Below, in pieces: positions 26,499 to 36,253 of a DNA stretch of 64,000 nucleotides. A program made the translations under genes and the position numbers. The stretch is from contig JAFYEL010000061.1 in assembly GCA_017544285.1 (NCBI GenBank), forward strand, positions 28,579 through 92,578. Direction: 5' to 3'. Under the pieces are notes generated by a model. The model had not been told where the DNA came from. It was given only the letters and a program-made list of their open reading frames with translations, and did no database searches. Each line of letters opens with the position of its first letter. Within the stretch, counting starts at the first letter, position 1. This stretch comes from Lachnospiraceae bacterium (GTDB lineage: Bacteria; Bacillota; Clostridia; Lachnospirales; Lachnospiraceae).

Positions 26499-27533
26499 AT
26501 GGATAATAAACAAAAAAGCGGAGCCGTGAAGGCGATAGTAGTGGTTATTATCATCCTTCTGCTCTGCGCCGCGGCCGTGGCCGCATTTTTCTTGATAAAA
26601 AACAGGGGCCGTAATTCACAGCTTGATTCCTACGGTGAGGGCACCGTGGAAAAAAGACTGGGAGACGTATCCTTCAGGATCCCGCTGATGTGGATCCCCA
26701 CCGAAGAGACCATGGAGAGAGTTGTCTGCGAACCTGTGGACAAGTACGGCAACAGAGCCTATATTATGGCTGAGTATAAAAAGGTGGATCTGCCCAGGAG
26801 TAATACCAGCATCACCGCCGACACCAGGGACGCATTCGACGAGAGCAACAATGTCATCTCCGTCTGGCTCGAGAGCCTTCCCGTGGGCAGTATCAAACGG
26901 GTCTATGACGCAAGAGGTTTCACATATTCCGATACCAGGAACGGCGAGGCATGGAGCTATACCGGCTATATCATACCCATCAGGGGAACGGCGGTGTTCA
27001 CCTATATCTGCGGAGTTCCCGACAGTGCGAAATACAACAGATACGAGGATGACTTAAACTACATATACGACAATATCATCATTCCCGCCGATGCAAATGA
27101 GGACGAACAGGCTGAGGATGTGAACAACCTCACCATAAAGGCGGTGGATTACGATCTGGGGAATTCCGTGAGGCTTCACATGGAAAACCTGCTGGACATC
27201 GCCCATGATGAGAATCAGGTTCTGGCCTTTGTCAGGGCGGAGGATCTGCTTGTCGGGAAATACGTTATGGCCCAGATCAGCGAGGTGCTGCGCAAAATGG
27301 AGCTTGAATACTGTATGGTCTCTCTTGAGATCGGCGGTGAGCCTAAGTTTACCACCATACTCAGGAAGGGCGAGATCACCTCGGTTTTCTGGACGGATGA
27401 GAAGGGCGAAGTAGTGTATGACAGTACCCCGGAATGGTACGATGAATCCACCGATGATCCCGATGTCAGGGCCCTTATCCTGGAGTCGACGGACAAAGGG
27501 ATGCAGTCCGTGGTGGATTTCTTCGGAAATTAA
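26499..27533 (+). CDS. Membrane-anchored protein of unknown function
   Basis: 344 residues, not recognised. One membrane helix at about 10-32 after a basic start (MDNKQKSG), then a hydrophilic extracytoplasmic part. It has two parts: about 45-190, with paired Trp/Tyr and Cys residues and a DSAKYNRYEDDLNYIYDNI-type end, and about 205-344, acidic and ending in SVVDFFGN. The layout resembles anchored sensor or lipid-facing proteins, but no family is claimed. The ATG at 26499 follows AGAGGTGA by 8 bases; the longer in-frame start at 26457 lacks a ribosome binding site. Confidence 0.7.
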   Translation: MDNKQKSGAVKAIVVVIIILLLCAAAVAAFFLIKNRGRNSQLDSYGEGTVEKRLGDVSFRIPLMWIPTEETMERVVCEPVDKYGNRAYIMAEYKKVDLPRSNTSITADTRDAFDESNNVISVWLESLPVGSIKRVYDARGFTYSDTRNGEAWSYTGYIIPIRGTAVFTYICGVPDSAKYNRYEDDLNYIYDNIIIPADANEDEQAEDVNNLTIKAVDYDLGNSVRLHMENLLDIAHDENQVLAFVRAEDLLVGKYVMAQISEVLRKMELEYCMVSLEIGGEPKFTTILRKGEITSVFWTDEKGEVVYDSTPEWYDESTDDPDVRALILESTDKGMQSVVDFFGN

Positions 27534-27552
27534 GTAAAACTTCCCGTCTCAG

Positions 27553-27600
27553 GTGTTATAACACTTGAATTTACCGCCCTTAAAATGGTAAAATACCATT
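27553..27600 (+). promoter_or_regulatory. Candidate promoter with two palindromes before the hybrid kinase gene
   Basis: TTGAAT at 27565-27570, 18-base spacer, TAAAAT at 27589-27594. The perfect palindrome GTGTTATAACAC (27553-27564) abuts the -35, and the inverted repeat AATGGTA-AAA-TACCATT (27584-27600) covers the -10. Either could be a regulator's operator; which regulator is unknown. Confidence 0.5.
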
Positions 27601-27645
27601 CGTGAGAGTGCGTCCGTTTATAACAGATCATCGATCGGAGACAGG

Positions 27646-30405
27646 ATGGACAGGGTGGATAAGAGGCATACAACTCAAAATGTTATCATAGCTGTTCTGG
27701 TCACGGTTTTTTTTGTGGGCATTATTTTTATGTATTACAACATGCTCTACAACGAAAAGCGTGAAAATATTATCAAGGAAGGCGAGATGGTAGCAAGGGA
27801 TTCCGTGGATCAGATCGACAAGTATCTTGCCACCAATGTGGATTCCATCAAGCTGGCGGCCTACACCCTGAACGGCATGATCGTGGAAAAACGTTCGGAC
27901 CAGGAGATCCAGGATTATCTTCTGGCTCAGTCCACTGCCATAAAGAGCGCGGTTCTTGAAAACTCCACCGGTCTTTACGCCTATATAAACGGCAGGTTCT
28001 TCAGCGGCACCGGCTGGGTACCCCCCGAGGGCTATGACCCCACAGCGCGGCCCTGGTACACAAAGCCCATGGAAAACCCGGGAGAACTGACCATTCTGGA
28101 ACCCTATGTGGATGTTCAGTCCGGAAATGTCATGCTTGCCCTGGGCAAGACCCTTTGCGACGGCGTCAGCGTCATATCCGTAGACGTATCCCTTGACAGG
28201 ATCCAGAGCCTTACGGAGGAGGCTGTGGCAAGCGGAGATTCCGACATCGAGATGGTCCTCAACGACAAGGGTGAGGTTGTTGCCCACTCCGACAAAAACG
28301 AGATCGGGAAGATCTACGGCGGCAATGACGGATCCTTCGGATCGCTGATCGCCTCAGGCCTTGGGGACTCTGCGGGGCACTTTGAATTCAGTTATCAGGG
28401 TTCAAATTACATAGCTTATACCGCCAGTCTGGAGAACGGATGGCACTGTATATCCGTAAAGAATGCAACGGAAGTATTCGGTTCCCTTAAGATCATATTT
28501 CTTGCCACCATAGCCCTGGTGATACTCACGGTCATCATCATCGCCATATTTACCTCCAGGTCAAACAGGTACCTTGTTATGTCCGAAAGGGCCATAGCGG
28601 CTAACCGTGCAAAGTCGGCCTTTCTGTCAAACATGTCCCACGAGATCAGGACACCTATCAATGCGGTTCTGGGCATGAATGAAATGATCCTGCGGGAGAG
28701 CGGCGATCCGGTCATACTGGGCTATGCCGAAAACATAAAGACCGCCGGCAAAAACCTCCTGGGTATTATAAACGATATCCTGGATTTCTCAAAGATAGAA
28801 GCAGGTAAGATCGAGATCATTCCCGTGGATTACGATCTCACATCCGTGATAAACGATCTGGTGAACATGATCCGCGCCAGGGCAGAGGAAAAAGGACTGC
28901 TCCTCACCCTTGACATAGACAGTGACATTCCCAGATTTCTCAATGGCGACGAGATCAGGATCAAACAGATAATCACTAACCTTTTGATCAATGCCGTAAA
29001 ATATACAGAGACCGGAAGCGTGGGGCTTTCACTGGGCTATAAAAAGACCTCCCATCCGGATTACATTCTTCTTGCCGTCACCGTAAATGATACGGGCATC
29101 GGTATCAAAGAAGAAGATATGGAAAAGCTCTTCTCCGAGTTCGAGCGGATAGAGGAAAACCGCAATCGCCACATCGAAGGCACGGGACTTGGCATGAACA
29201 TCACCGGAGGCCTTCTGGAGCGCATGGATTCCGAACTTAAGGTGTCCAGCGTATACGGAGAGGGATCTGCATTTTCCTTCGAACTGAGACAGAGAGTGGT
29301 TAAATGGGACCCCGTGGGAGATCACGAGTTCACCGGCGCCGAGACCCATGATGGCGTGAAAAAGAGCAGGGAGAGCTTTACCGCTCCCGATGCAAGAGTT
29401 CTTGTGGTTGATGACAACCCCATGAACCTTATGGTGTTCAAAAACCTGGTACGCCGTACCGGAGTCAAGGTTGACACCGCCGGCAACGGCAACGAATGCA
29501 TTCTCATTACCGGTGACGTAAAGTATGACGTCATTTTCATGGACCACATGATGCCCGGCAAGGACGGCATAGAGACCATGCATGAGATACGAAAAACACC
29601 GGGCAATCCAAATGCGGATACCCCCATGGTGTGCCTGACCGCAAATGCCATTTCCGGCGCCAGGGAAGAGTATACCTCAGCGGGATTTGAGGACTTTCTC
29701 ACAAAGCCCATCGATCCCGACAGGCTGGAGAGTGTGATGATGCAGTTCATCCCCTCCGAAAAGGTCCACAGGACAGAGGTCGGGGCAGAGTCCGTGACCG
29801 AGTCCGAAGGTGAGTACACCGTCCTTTTCTCAAGGCTTGAGCAGAGCGGCGTTGACACAGCTTCCGGCATTCACAACAGCGGTTCCGAAGCATCCTATGT
29901 GGAGCTGCTCAGAATCTTTGCCGGATCAATGGACGAAAAAGAGGCCGAGCTTGACCGGTTCATCGAGACCGGAGATATCAGAAACTACACCATAAAGATA
30001 CATGCTCTCAAGAGCACGATGGGTATCATAGGTGCGGCCGCTCTCAGGGAAAAGGCCCAGAAGCTTGAGGATGCCGGCAAGAGAGATGACAGAGATTACA
30101 TACTCGCCAACCACGGTGATTTCATAAAGGGATACAGGGCTTTAAGAGACCCTCTTTCAGTCATCGTCGAAAAGGATAGCGGTGACAGGGCTGTTGCCGA
30201 GGCTGCCGACTGGATCATGGAGGATTTCTACAAGGCCGTGAGGATTGCAGCCGATGATATGGACTGTGACAGACTGGAAAGCATATTCTCGGAGATGGAT
30301 GCTTACAGGATCCCCGCTGATCATGAAGAGATATACAAAAAGCTGAAGGCTGCGGCCGCTGATTATGAATACGTCGAGATCCTTTCGATACTTTCAAACA
30401 TATAA
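27646..30405 (+). CDS. Hybrid sensor histidine kinase with REC and Hpt domains
   Basis: 919 residues. Membrane helix at about 10-32, extracellular dCache-like sensor (about 35-280, with RPWYTKP near 125), second helix at about 283-307, HisKA with His332 in FLSNMSHEIRTPINAV, HATPase (NLLINAVKYTETG, DTGIGIKEEDM, EGTGLGMNITGGL), a receiver with phospho-Asp633 in VIFMDHMMPG, and Hpt with His786 in IHALKSTMGIIG. All four phosphorelay stations except a final receiver are in one chain. That final receiver is probably the REC-GGDEF protein encoded 17 bases downstream. Input: small-molecule sensing outside the cell by the Cache domain; the ligand is unknown. Confidence 0.93.
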   Translation: MDRVDKRHTTQNVIIAVLVTVFFVGIIFMYYNMLYNEKRENIIKEGEMVARDSVDQIDKYLATNVDSIKLAAYTLNGMIVEKRSDQEIQDYLLAQSTAIKSAVLENSTGLYAYINGRFFSGTGWVPPEGYDPTARPWYTKPMENPGELTILEPYVDVQSGNVMLALGKTLCDGVSVISVDVSLDRIQSLTEEAVASGDSDIEMVLNDKGEVVAHSDKNEIGKIYGGNDGSFGSLIASGLGDSAGHFEFSYQGSNYIAYTASLENGWHCISVKNATEVFGSLKIIFLATIALVILTVIIIAIFTSRSNRYLVMSERAIAANRAKSAFLSNMSHEIRTPINAVLGMNEMILRESGDPVILGYAENIKTAGKNLLGIINDILDFSKIEAGKIEIIPVDYDLTSVINDLVNMIRARAEEKGLLLTLDIDSDIPRFLNGDEIRIKQIITNLLINAVKYTETGSVGLSLGYKKTSHPDYILLAVTVNDTGIGIKEEDMEKLFSEFERIEENRNRHIEGTGLGMNITGGLLERMDSELKVSSVYGEGSAFSFELRQRVVKWDPVGDHEFTGAETHDGVKKSRESFTAPDARVLVVDDNPMNLMVFKNLVRRTGVKVDTAGNGNECILITGDVKYDVIFMDHMMPGKDGIETMHEIRKTPGNPNADTPMVCLTANAISGAREEYTSAGFEDFLTKPIDPDRLESVMMQFIPSEKVHRTEVGAESVTESEGEYTVLFSRLEQSGVDTASGIHNSGSEASYVELLRIFAGSMDEKEAELDRFIETGDIRNYTIKIHALKSTMGIIGAAALREKAQKLEDAGKRDDRDYILANHGDFIKGYRALRDPLSVIVEKDSGDRAVAEAADWIMEDFYKAVRIAADDMDCDRLESIFSEMDAYRIPADHEEIYKKLKAAAADYEYVEILSILSNI

Positions 30406-30422
30406 ACACACGGAGATAATTA

Positions 30423-31766
30423 ATGGAAAACTGGATCGTTGTGGTTGATGACGAACCTTTCAGCCTTACAAACGCAAAGAACCTGCTCAAGGGAGAGGGC
30501 ATGAAGGTGAGCTGTCTGCGCTCCGGTGCGGACCTCATCAAATACATGGAAAAAAATGAGCCCGACCTCATACTGCTGGATATCATGATGCCTGAGATGG
30601 ACGGGTTCGAGACCTACCATGCGCTCAGGGATCTGGAGGATAAGATGGGCAAAAACCCCACCCCGGTCATCTTCCTTACCGGAGAAAACAACAGCGAGAT
30701 CGAGCGCAGGGGACTGAAGGCCGGAGCCTCCGATTTCATCCGCAAACCCCTTGACAAAGAGATACTTGTGGAGCGCATCAACAACACCATCACCAACAGC
30801 AAAAAGATAGAGAGTCTCACGGAGGAGGCATCACTGGATAAACTCACCGGCTTTTTAAACAAGGTGAACGGCACCGAAAAGGTAGCCTCCATCTGCAAAA
30901 AGCGTTCCGGTGCGCTTATGGTCATTGACCTGGATAATTTCAAACTGGTGAATGATGTCTTCGGACACGACATGGGAGACCGGGTGCTGGTGGCCTTTTC
31001 CGAGGTGGTCAAGCACAATGTCCGGTCCGAGGATGTGGTGAGCCGAATAGGCGGAGACGAGTTCATGATCTTCTTTGCCGACGTCACCCAGGAGGATGCG
31101 GTGGCTTCCATCACCGGCAGGCTGAATGTCCAGCTTGCCCAGAGAGCGGCAGAGCTCATGGGTAAGGAGCACGGACTTCCGGTGGGACTTTCCGTGGGCG
31201 TAGCCTTTGCTCCCATGCATTCCGATGATTATCAGATTCTTTTCAAGCTTGCGGACAACGCTCTTTACAAGGTGAAACAGAACGGCAAGCATGGCTACGA
31301 GATCTATCTTGAGACCTCGGAAGAGGAGTTCACAGCCGATAATCTTGAACACGAGCTTCTCCGCATATCGCAGATACTCGAGGAGAGGGGCGAGAAAAAG
31401 GGCGCCCTCATACTGGGCCAGGAGCCCTTCGCCTGGAACTACCGCCTTATCATGAGATATTTAGAGCGCTACGGCGGAGTTGCCACAAAGATCCTCTTTT
31501 CCCTGCCTTCAAGAGAGGGAGAGGACGTCTACGCCAAAAACGAAGCCTTTGAGAGCGTGCTGAAGAGGCATCTTAGAAAGAGCGATATAATCTTTCAATA
31601 CAAGCCCAATCTGTATTTTGTCCTGCTCTCGCTCCTCAAAAACGAGGACTCACAGGGCGTGACAGACCGTATCGCCAATGCCTGGAAAGAGCGTGGTGAC
31701 ATTGCCGCGGCAGGGCTTGAATGTGCCGTTTCCACAACCTTTCCCGAGGACGTGGACGGGCAGTGA
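30423..31766 (+). CDS. Response-regulator diguanylate cyclase (REC-GGDEF)
   Basis: 447 residues. The receiver has phospho-Asp53 in LILLDIMMPEMDG and Lys in FIRKPLDKE. The GGDEF domain has GGDEF at 210-214, preceded by an RSED inhibitory I-site exactly five residues upstream, so product feedback is expected. It makes c-di-GMP from two GTP. Residues about 310-447 form an extra unrecognised C-terminal domain. It lies 17 bases after the hybrid kinase and is the likely output of its Hpt domain. Confidence 0.92.
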   Translation: MENWIVVVDDEPFSLTNAKNLLKGEGMKVSCLRSGADLIKYMEKNEPDLILLDIMMPEMDGFETYHALRDLEDKMGKNPTPVIFLTGENNSEIERRGLKAGASDFIRKPLDKEILVERINNTITNSKKIESLTEEASLDKLTGFLNKVNGTEKVASICKKRSGALMVIDLDNFKLVNDVFGHDMGDRVLVAFSEVVKHNVRSEDVVSRIGGDEFMIFFADVTQEDAVASITGRLNVQLAQRAAELMGKEHGLPVGLSVGVAFAPMHSDDYQILFKLADNALYKVKQNGKHGYEIYLETSEEEFTADNLEHELLRISQILEERGEKKGALILGQEPFAWNYRLIMRYLERYGGVATKILFSLPSREGEDVYAKNEAFESVLKRHLRKSDIIFQYKPNLYFVLLSLLKNEDSQGVTDRIANAWKERGDIAAAGLECAVSTTFPEDVDGQ

Positions 31767-31810
31767 ATGCCGAAATGAAGAGATAATAATAAAACCCAAG
31801 GAGAGATAAA

Positions 31811-34495
31811 ATGTCAAAAGAGCTAGCAAAAACCTACGATCCTTCATCAATGGAGGACAGACTTTACAAAAAATGGGAGGATGGCAAGTATTTCCACGCC
31901 GAGGTGGACCGTTCAAAGAAGCCCTTCACCATAGTGATGCCGCCGCCCAATATCACCGGACAGCTCCATATGGGTCACGCCCTTGACAATACCATGCAGG
32001 ATATCCTCATCCGCTTCAAAAGGATGCAGGGCTACAACGCACTGTGGCAGCCCGGCACCGATCACGCCTCCATCGCCACCGAGGTTAAGATCATCGAGAC
32101 CTTAAAGAGCGAGGGCGTAGACAGGCACGACCTTGGACGCGAGAAGTTTCTGGAGCGAGCCTGGGAATGGAAGAAGGAATACGGCGGACGTATCACAAAG
32201 CAGCTCAGGAAGCTCGGCTCATCCTGCGACTGGGACAGAGAGCGCTTCACCATGGACGAAGGCTGCAACAAGGCGGTGACCGAGGTCTTCTGCAGACTCT
32301 ATAACAAGGGGCTGATCTACAAGGGAGCCAGGATAGTCAACTGGTGTCCCGTGTGCAATACCTCCATCTCCGATGCAGAGGTTGAATACGAAGAGCAGCA
32401 CGGCCATTTCTGGCATATTAAATATCCTCTTGTGGATGAAAACGGACAGCCTTCAAAGACAGAGTTTTTGGAGTTCGCCACCACCCGTCCCGAGACCATG
32501 CTGGGTGATACCGCCGTTGCGGTCAACCCCGATGACGACAGATACAAATATCTTCACGGCAGACAGGTCTGGCTTCCCATAGTCAACAAGCCAATCCCTG
32601 TTGTGGTGGATTCCTATGTAGACATGGAGTTCGGTACCGGCGTCGTAAAGATCACCCCCGGTCACGACCCCAACGACTTTGAGGTCGGAAAGCGTCATGA
32701 CCTGCCCATCGTCAACATCATGAACGACGATGCCACCATAAACGAGAACGGCGGAAAATACGCCGGCATGGACCGCTATGAGGCAAGGGAGGCAATTGTC
32801 AAAGAGCTCACCGAGCTGGGGCTGTTTGTGAGCATCGAGGATCATTCCCACAACGTCGGAACCCACGACAGATGCCACACCACTGTCGAGCCTCTGGTAA
32901 AACAGCAGTGGTTCGTAAAGATGGATGAGCTCATCAAGCCTGCGGCTCAGGCGGTTAAAAACGGTGACATCCGCCTGGTACCCGACCGCATGGACAAGAC
33001 CTACTTTAACTGGACTGACAATATCAGGGACTGGTGTATTTCCAGACAGCTCTGGTGGGGCCATCGGATACCCGCTTACTACTGCGAAAAATGCGGCCAT
33101 ACCGTTGTGGCAAAGGGTGCTCCCGAGAAGTGCGAAAAGTGCGGACACACTCACTTCAATCAGGATCCCGACACACTTGACACCTGGTTCTCATCGGCAC
33201 TGTGGCCCTTCTCCACACTGGGCTGGCCCGACAAGACTCCGGAGCTTGATTATTTTTATCCCACCGATGTGCTGGTTACCGGCTACGACATCATCTTCTT
33301 CTGGGTCATCAGAATGATCTTTTCCGGCTATGAGCAGATGGGAGACAAGCCCTTCCACACCGTGCTCTTCCACGGCCTTATCAGAGACGAGCTGGGCAGA
33401 AAGATGAGCAAGTCGCTGGGCAACGGTATCGATCCTCTGCAGGTGGTAGAGCAGTACGGAGCAGACGCCCTGAGGTTCACACTGGTCACCGGAAATGCTC
33501 CCGGAAACGACATGAGATTCTCCGATGCCAGGGTACAGGCCAGCAGGAATTTTGCAAACAAGGTCTGGAACGCATCACGTTTCATCATGATGAACATGGA
33601 GAGTGTGGATCTTAAAAAGCCAGAGCCTTCCGACCTTGCTCCCGAGGATAAGTGGGTGCTCCACAGCCTCAATTCCGTTATCGGTGAGGTCACCGAAAAT
33701 ATGGAAAAATATGAGCTGGGCATAGCCGTTTCAAAGATCTACGATTTCATTTACGACGTGCTCTGCGACTGGTACATAGAGATGATAAAGCCCCGTCTTT
33801 ACAACAGCGACGAGGCGGGTAAAGCAGGAAAGAACGCGGCACTCTACACATTGAAGAGTGTGCTCATCGACTCGCTCAAGCTCCTGCATCCCTACATGCC
33901 CTTCATCACCGAAGAGATATACTGCACTCTCACCGAGGAGGATAAAGACCGTGAGGCTGATTCCATCATGATCACCGCATGGCCCGTATGCGCAGGCGAC
34001 AGAGTCTTCGAAAAGGAGGCCCGTGACATTGAGCTTATGAAGGAGGCAGTGAGAGGCATCAGAAACCTGAGGGCCGAGATGAATGTTGCACCTTCCAAAA
34101 AGATCAACGTCCACATCGTATCCGAGGATGCATCGGTGCGCTCCGCCTTTGAGGACGGCAGGATATTCTTCACCTCCCTTGCAAATGCGGCCGAGCTTTT
34201 CACCGCCGCAACAAAAGAGGGCATAGACGATGACGCGGTTTCCGTTGTGATACCCGGAGCAGTCATTTACATCCCCCTCTCCGAGCTGGTTGATATCGCC
34301 CAGGAGATCGCGCGCCTCGAAAAGGAAGAGAAGCGTCTGGAGGGCGAGCTTAAGCGCTGCGAGGGAATGCTCTCAAACGAGAAGTTCATCACCAAGGCTC
34401 CCGAGGCAAAGATAGCCGAGGAAAAGGCTAAGCTTGAAAAGTATAAGCAGATGATGGAGACCGTCCGTGAGAGGCTTTCACAGCTCAAAAAATAA
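31811..34495 (+). CDS. valS: Valyl-tRNA synthetase
   Basis: Charges tRNA-Val, with editing of mischarged Thr. 894 residues. HMGHAL near residue 53 is the HIGH motif and KMSKSLGNG near 531 the KMSKS motif. It has the CP1 editing domain (about 190-350), a Cys-rich zinc segment with two CEKCGH units near 420-440, the anticodon-binding domain, and the C-terminal coiled-coil arm from about 810. AAGGAGAG precedes the ATG. No T-box leader fits in the 44-base gap to the upstream gene. Confidence 0.97.
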   Translation: MSKELAKTYDPSSMEDRLYKKWEDGKYFHAEVDRSKKPFTIVMPPPNITGQLHMGHALDNTMQDILIRFKRMQGYNALWQPGTDHASIATEVKIIETLKSEGVDRHDLGREKFLERAWEWKKEYGGRITKQLRKLGSSCDWDRERFTMDEGCNKAVTEVFCRLYNKGLIYKGARIVNWCPVCNTSISDAEVEYEEQHGHFWHIKYPLVDENGQPSKTEFLEFATTRPETMLGDTAVAVNPDDDRYKYLHGRQVWLPIVNKPIPVVVDSYVDMEFGTGVVKITPGHDPNDFEVGKRHDLPIVNIMNDDATINENGGKYAGMDRYEAREAIVKELTELGLFVSIEDHSHNVGTHDRCHTTVEPLVKQQWFVKMDELIKPAAQAVKNGDIRLVPDRMDKTYFNWTDNIRDWCISRQLWWGHRIPAYYCEKCGHTVVAKGAPEKCEKCGHTHFNQDPDTLDTWFSSALWPFSTLGWPDKTPELDYFYPTDVLVTGYDIIFFWVIRMIFSGYEQMGDKPFHTVLFHGLIRDELGRKMSKSLGNGIDPLQVVEQYGADALRFTLVTGNAPGNDMRFSDARVQASRNFANKVWNASRFIMMNMESVDLKKPEPSDLAPEDKWVLHSLNSVIGEVTENMEKYELGIAVSKIYDFIYDVLCDWYIEMIKPRLYNSDEAGKAGKNAALYTLKSVLIDSLKLLHPYMPFITEEIYCTLTEEDKDREADSIMITAWPVCAGDRVFEKEARDIELMKEAVRGIRNLRAEMNVAPSKKINVHIVSEDASVRSAFEDGRIFFTSLANAAELFTAATKEGIDDDAVSVVIPGAVIYIPLSELVDIAQEIARLEKEEKRLEGELKRCEGMLSNEKFITKAPEAKIAEEKAKLEKYKQMMETVRERLSQLKK

Positions 34496-34500
34496 GCCGG

Positions 34501-34540
34501 AATAACCTCTCCCTTGCATTTTTGGCCGTGAGAGGTTATT
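34501..34540 (+). terminator. Strong hairpin after valS, weak terminator
   Basis: AATAACCTCTC (34501-34511) pairs perfectly with GAGAGGTTATT (34530-34540) over 11 bp with an 18-base loop. It lies just after valS. The tail is ATATAAAA rather than a T-tract, so it may be a terminator needing help, or a 3'-end stabilising hairpin. Confidence 0.55.
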
Positions 34541-34641
34541 ATATAAAACTGTATTTGCTATTCCATAGCGAAAATGACAGCGTAGTTTGATTGATTAACG
34601 GATCTTTTGATAAGGGTCTTATACTCCGGGAGGAGTGTTCC

Positions 34642-34785
34642 ATGATAGATTTTGAGGAAGAACTGAAAAAGTTCCATCCCTCGCTAGAGGTTGACGAATT
34701 TGAAGATGCCCTCAGGGACAATGATATCACCGATCTGACGGATATCATGCTTGAGATACTGCATCAGGACAACCCTGCTCAGTGA
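34642..34785 (+). CDS. Small acidic protein, unknown function
   Basis: 47 residues, strongly acidic (MIDFEEELKKFHPSLEVDEF...), predicted mostly helical, no membrane segment. The ATG at 34642 follows GGGAGGAG at 6 bases, a strong site; an upstream in-frame ATG at 34591 has none. It ends 10 bases before the zinc-ribbon/TPR gene, suggesting cotranscription. Family not recognised. Confidence 0.7.
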   Translation: MIDFEEELKKFHPSLEVDEFEDALRDNDITDLTDIMLEILHQDNPAQ

Positions 34786-34795
34786 GGTTTCCCAT

Positions 34796-36253
34796 ATGAA
34801 ATGCTATAACTGCGGCTCGGACTTGTCGGAAAGCAATTTCTGCAATGCCTGCGGGGCTGATGTCGGTCTGTACAAAAGGATCATCTACCTTTCCAACAGA
34901 TACTACAACGAGGGTCTCGAAAAGGCACAGGTCAGGGATCTTTCAGGTGCAAAGGAGTGCCTGAGGCTGAGCCTGAAATGCAACAAATTCAATACAGAGG
35001 CGAGAAACCTTTTAGGTCTTGTATGCTTTGAGATGGGCGATGCCGTTGACGGACTCTCCGAATGGGTCCTTTCCACCAGCTACCAGCCCAAGAAAAATAT
35101 CGCCGCCGACTTCCTTGATTCCATTCAGAACAATCAGGCAAAATGGGACACGGTAAGGCAGACGATAGCAAAGTACAACAAGGCCCTTGAGTACTGTCGT
35201 CAGGACAGCCGCGACATGGCCATAATCCAGCTCAAGAGTCTCCTGAAGCTGAACCCCAACATGGTCAAGGGCCATCAGCTTCTGGCCCTGCTTTACATAG
35301 ATTCCGAGGAGTGGGATAAGGCTGAGCGCAGTCTGGCCAGGGCAAAGCGTATAGACACCAACAACACCACCACCCTTCTTTATGAGAGGGCAGTGGAAGA
35401 GGCTATAAATCACAGGGACGAAACGGATCCCGAGGCTGCAAAGCACCGCAAGAAAAAGACATCCAAGGATGTTATAGAGTACACCAGCGGCAACGAGACC
35501 ATAATCCAGCCCATAAACAATACAGAGCACTCCGTGGCGGCCACCACCGCCTTAAACATAGCCATAGGTCTGGTAATAGGTCTTGCCATCATGTGGTATC
35601 TGGTGCTTCCGGCCAGGGTTAAGAGCGCCCAGAGCAATGCCAATGACAGCGTGGTTGAGGTTAGCACCCAGCTCACCGAAAAGAACGCAAAGATAGACGA
35701 GCTCCAAAAGAGGGTGGATGCCCTTGAACAGGACAATTCGGAGCTGATCTCAAAGATGGAAGGACTCACCGGAAGCGACAGCGCCGTGGGAGCGGCCGAA
35801 ACTCTTATGAAGGCGGCAGCCGGCTATATCCAGAATCCCGACGACCTATCCGGAGTGGCCCAGGAGGTCATCGACATAGATCCGGAATTCGTTGAGGGAG
35901 AGGATACCTCCGAAGCCTTCAAAACGCTTTATGCACTCCTTCGTGAATCCGCCTGCAGGCGTGCATCGGAGGAGTATCTTGAGAAGGGCCTTGCCAGTCT
36001 CAAGGCAGACGATTATCCCGCTGCCATAGAGCAGCTTTCCAAGTCCTTTGAACTTGACAACAACAACGCGGAGGCTCTTTACAACTTAGGCCACGCCTAT
36101 CGCAGAGCCGATGAAATGGGACGCGCCGAGCAGACCTACAGTCAGGTCATCACCATGTTCCCCGACACCGAGTATGCTGACGGCGCAAAGGAGTATGTTA
36201 ACGGAGCGGATGCGGTAGAGGGCGCAACGGCGGATGAAGGACAAGCTCAATAA
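34796..36253 (+). CDS. Zinc-ribbon, TPR-repeat membrane protein
   Basis: 485 residues. N-terminal zinc ribbon CYNCG...CNACG (Cys 3, 6, 16, 19), then TPR repeats (about 30-215) facing the cytoplasm, one membrane helix (about 253-275), a coiled coil (about 280-325) and C-terminal TPR units (about 390-460) outside. Ends in an acidic tail. Such proteins are envelope-associated scaffolds; no enzyme activity is seen. TGAGG precedes the ATG. The next gene starts inside its last 20 bases in another frame. Confidence 0.82.
   Translation: MKCYNCGSDLSESNFCNACGADVGLYKRIIYLSNRYYNEGLEKAQVRDLSGAKECLRLSLKCNKFNTEARNLLGLVCFEMGDAVDGLSEWVLSTSYQPKKNIAADFLDSIQNNQAKWDTVRQTIAKYNKALEYCRQDSRDMAIIQLKSLLKLNPNMVKGHQLLALLYIDSEEWDKAERSLARAKRIDTNNTTTLLYERAVEEAINHRDETDPEAAKHRKKKTSKDVIEYTSGNETIIQPINNTEHSVAATTALNIAIGLVIGLAIMWYLVLPARVKSAQSNANDSVVEVSTQLTEKNAKIDELQKRVDALEQDNSELISKMEGLTGSDSAVGAAETLMKAAAGYIQNPDDLSGVAQEVIDIDPEFVEGEDTSEAFKTLYALLRESACRRASEEYLEKGLASLKADDYPAAIEQLSKSFELDNNNAEALYNLGHAYRRADEMGRAEQTYSQVITMFPDTEYADGAKEYVNGADAVEGATADEGQAQ

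Noticed and set aside
31767-31810. T-box leader for valS
   Set aside because: The gap is only 44 bases and lacks the T-box core and a terminator.
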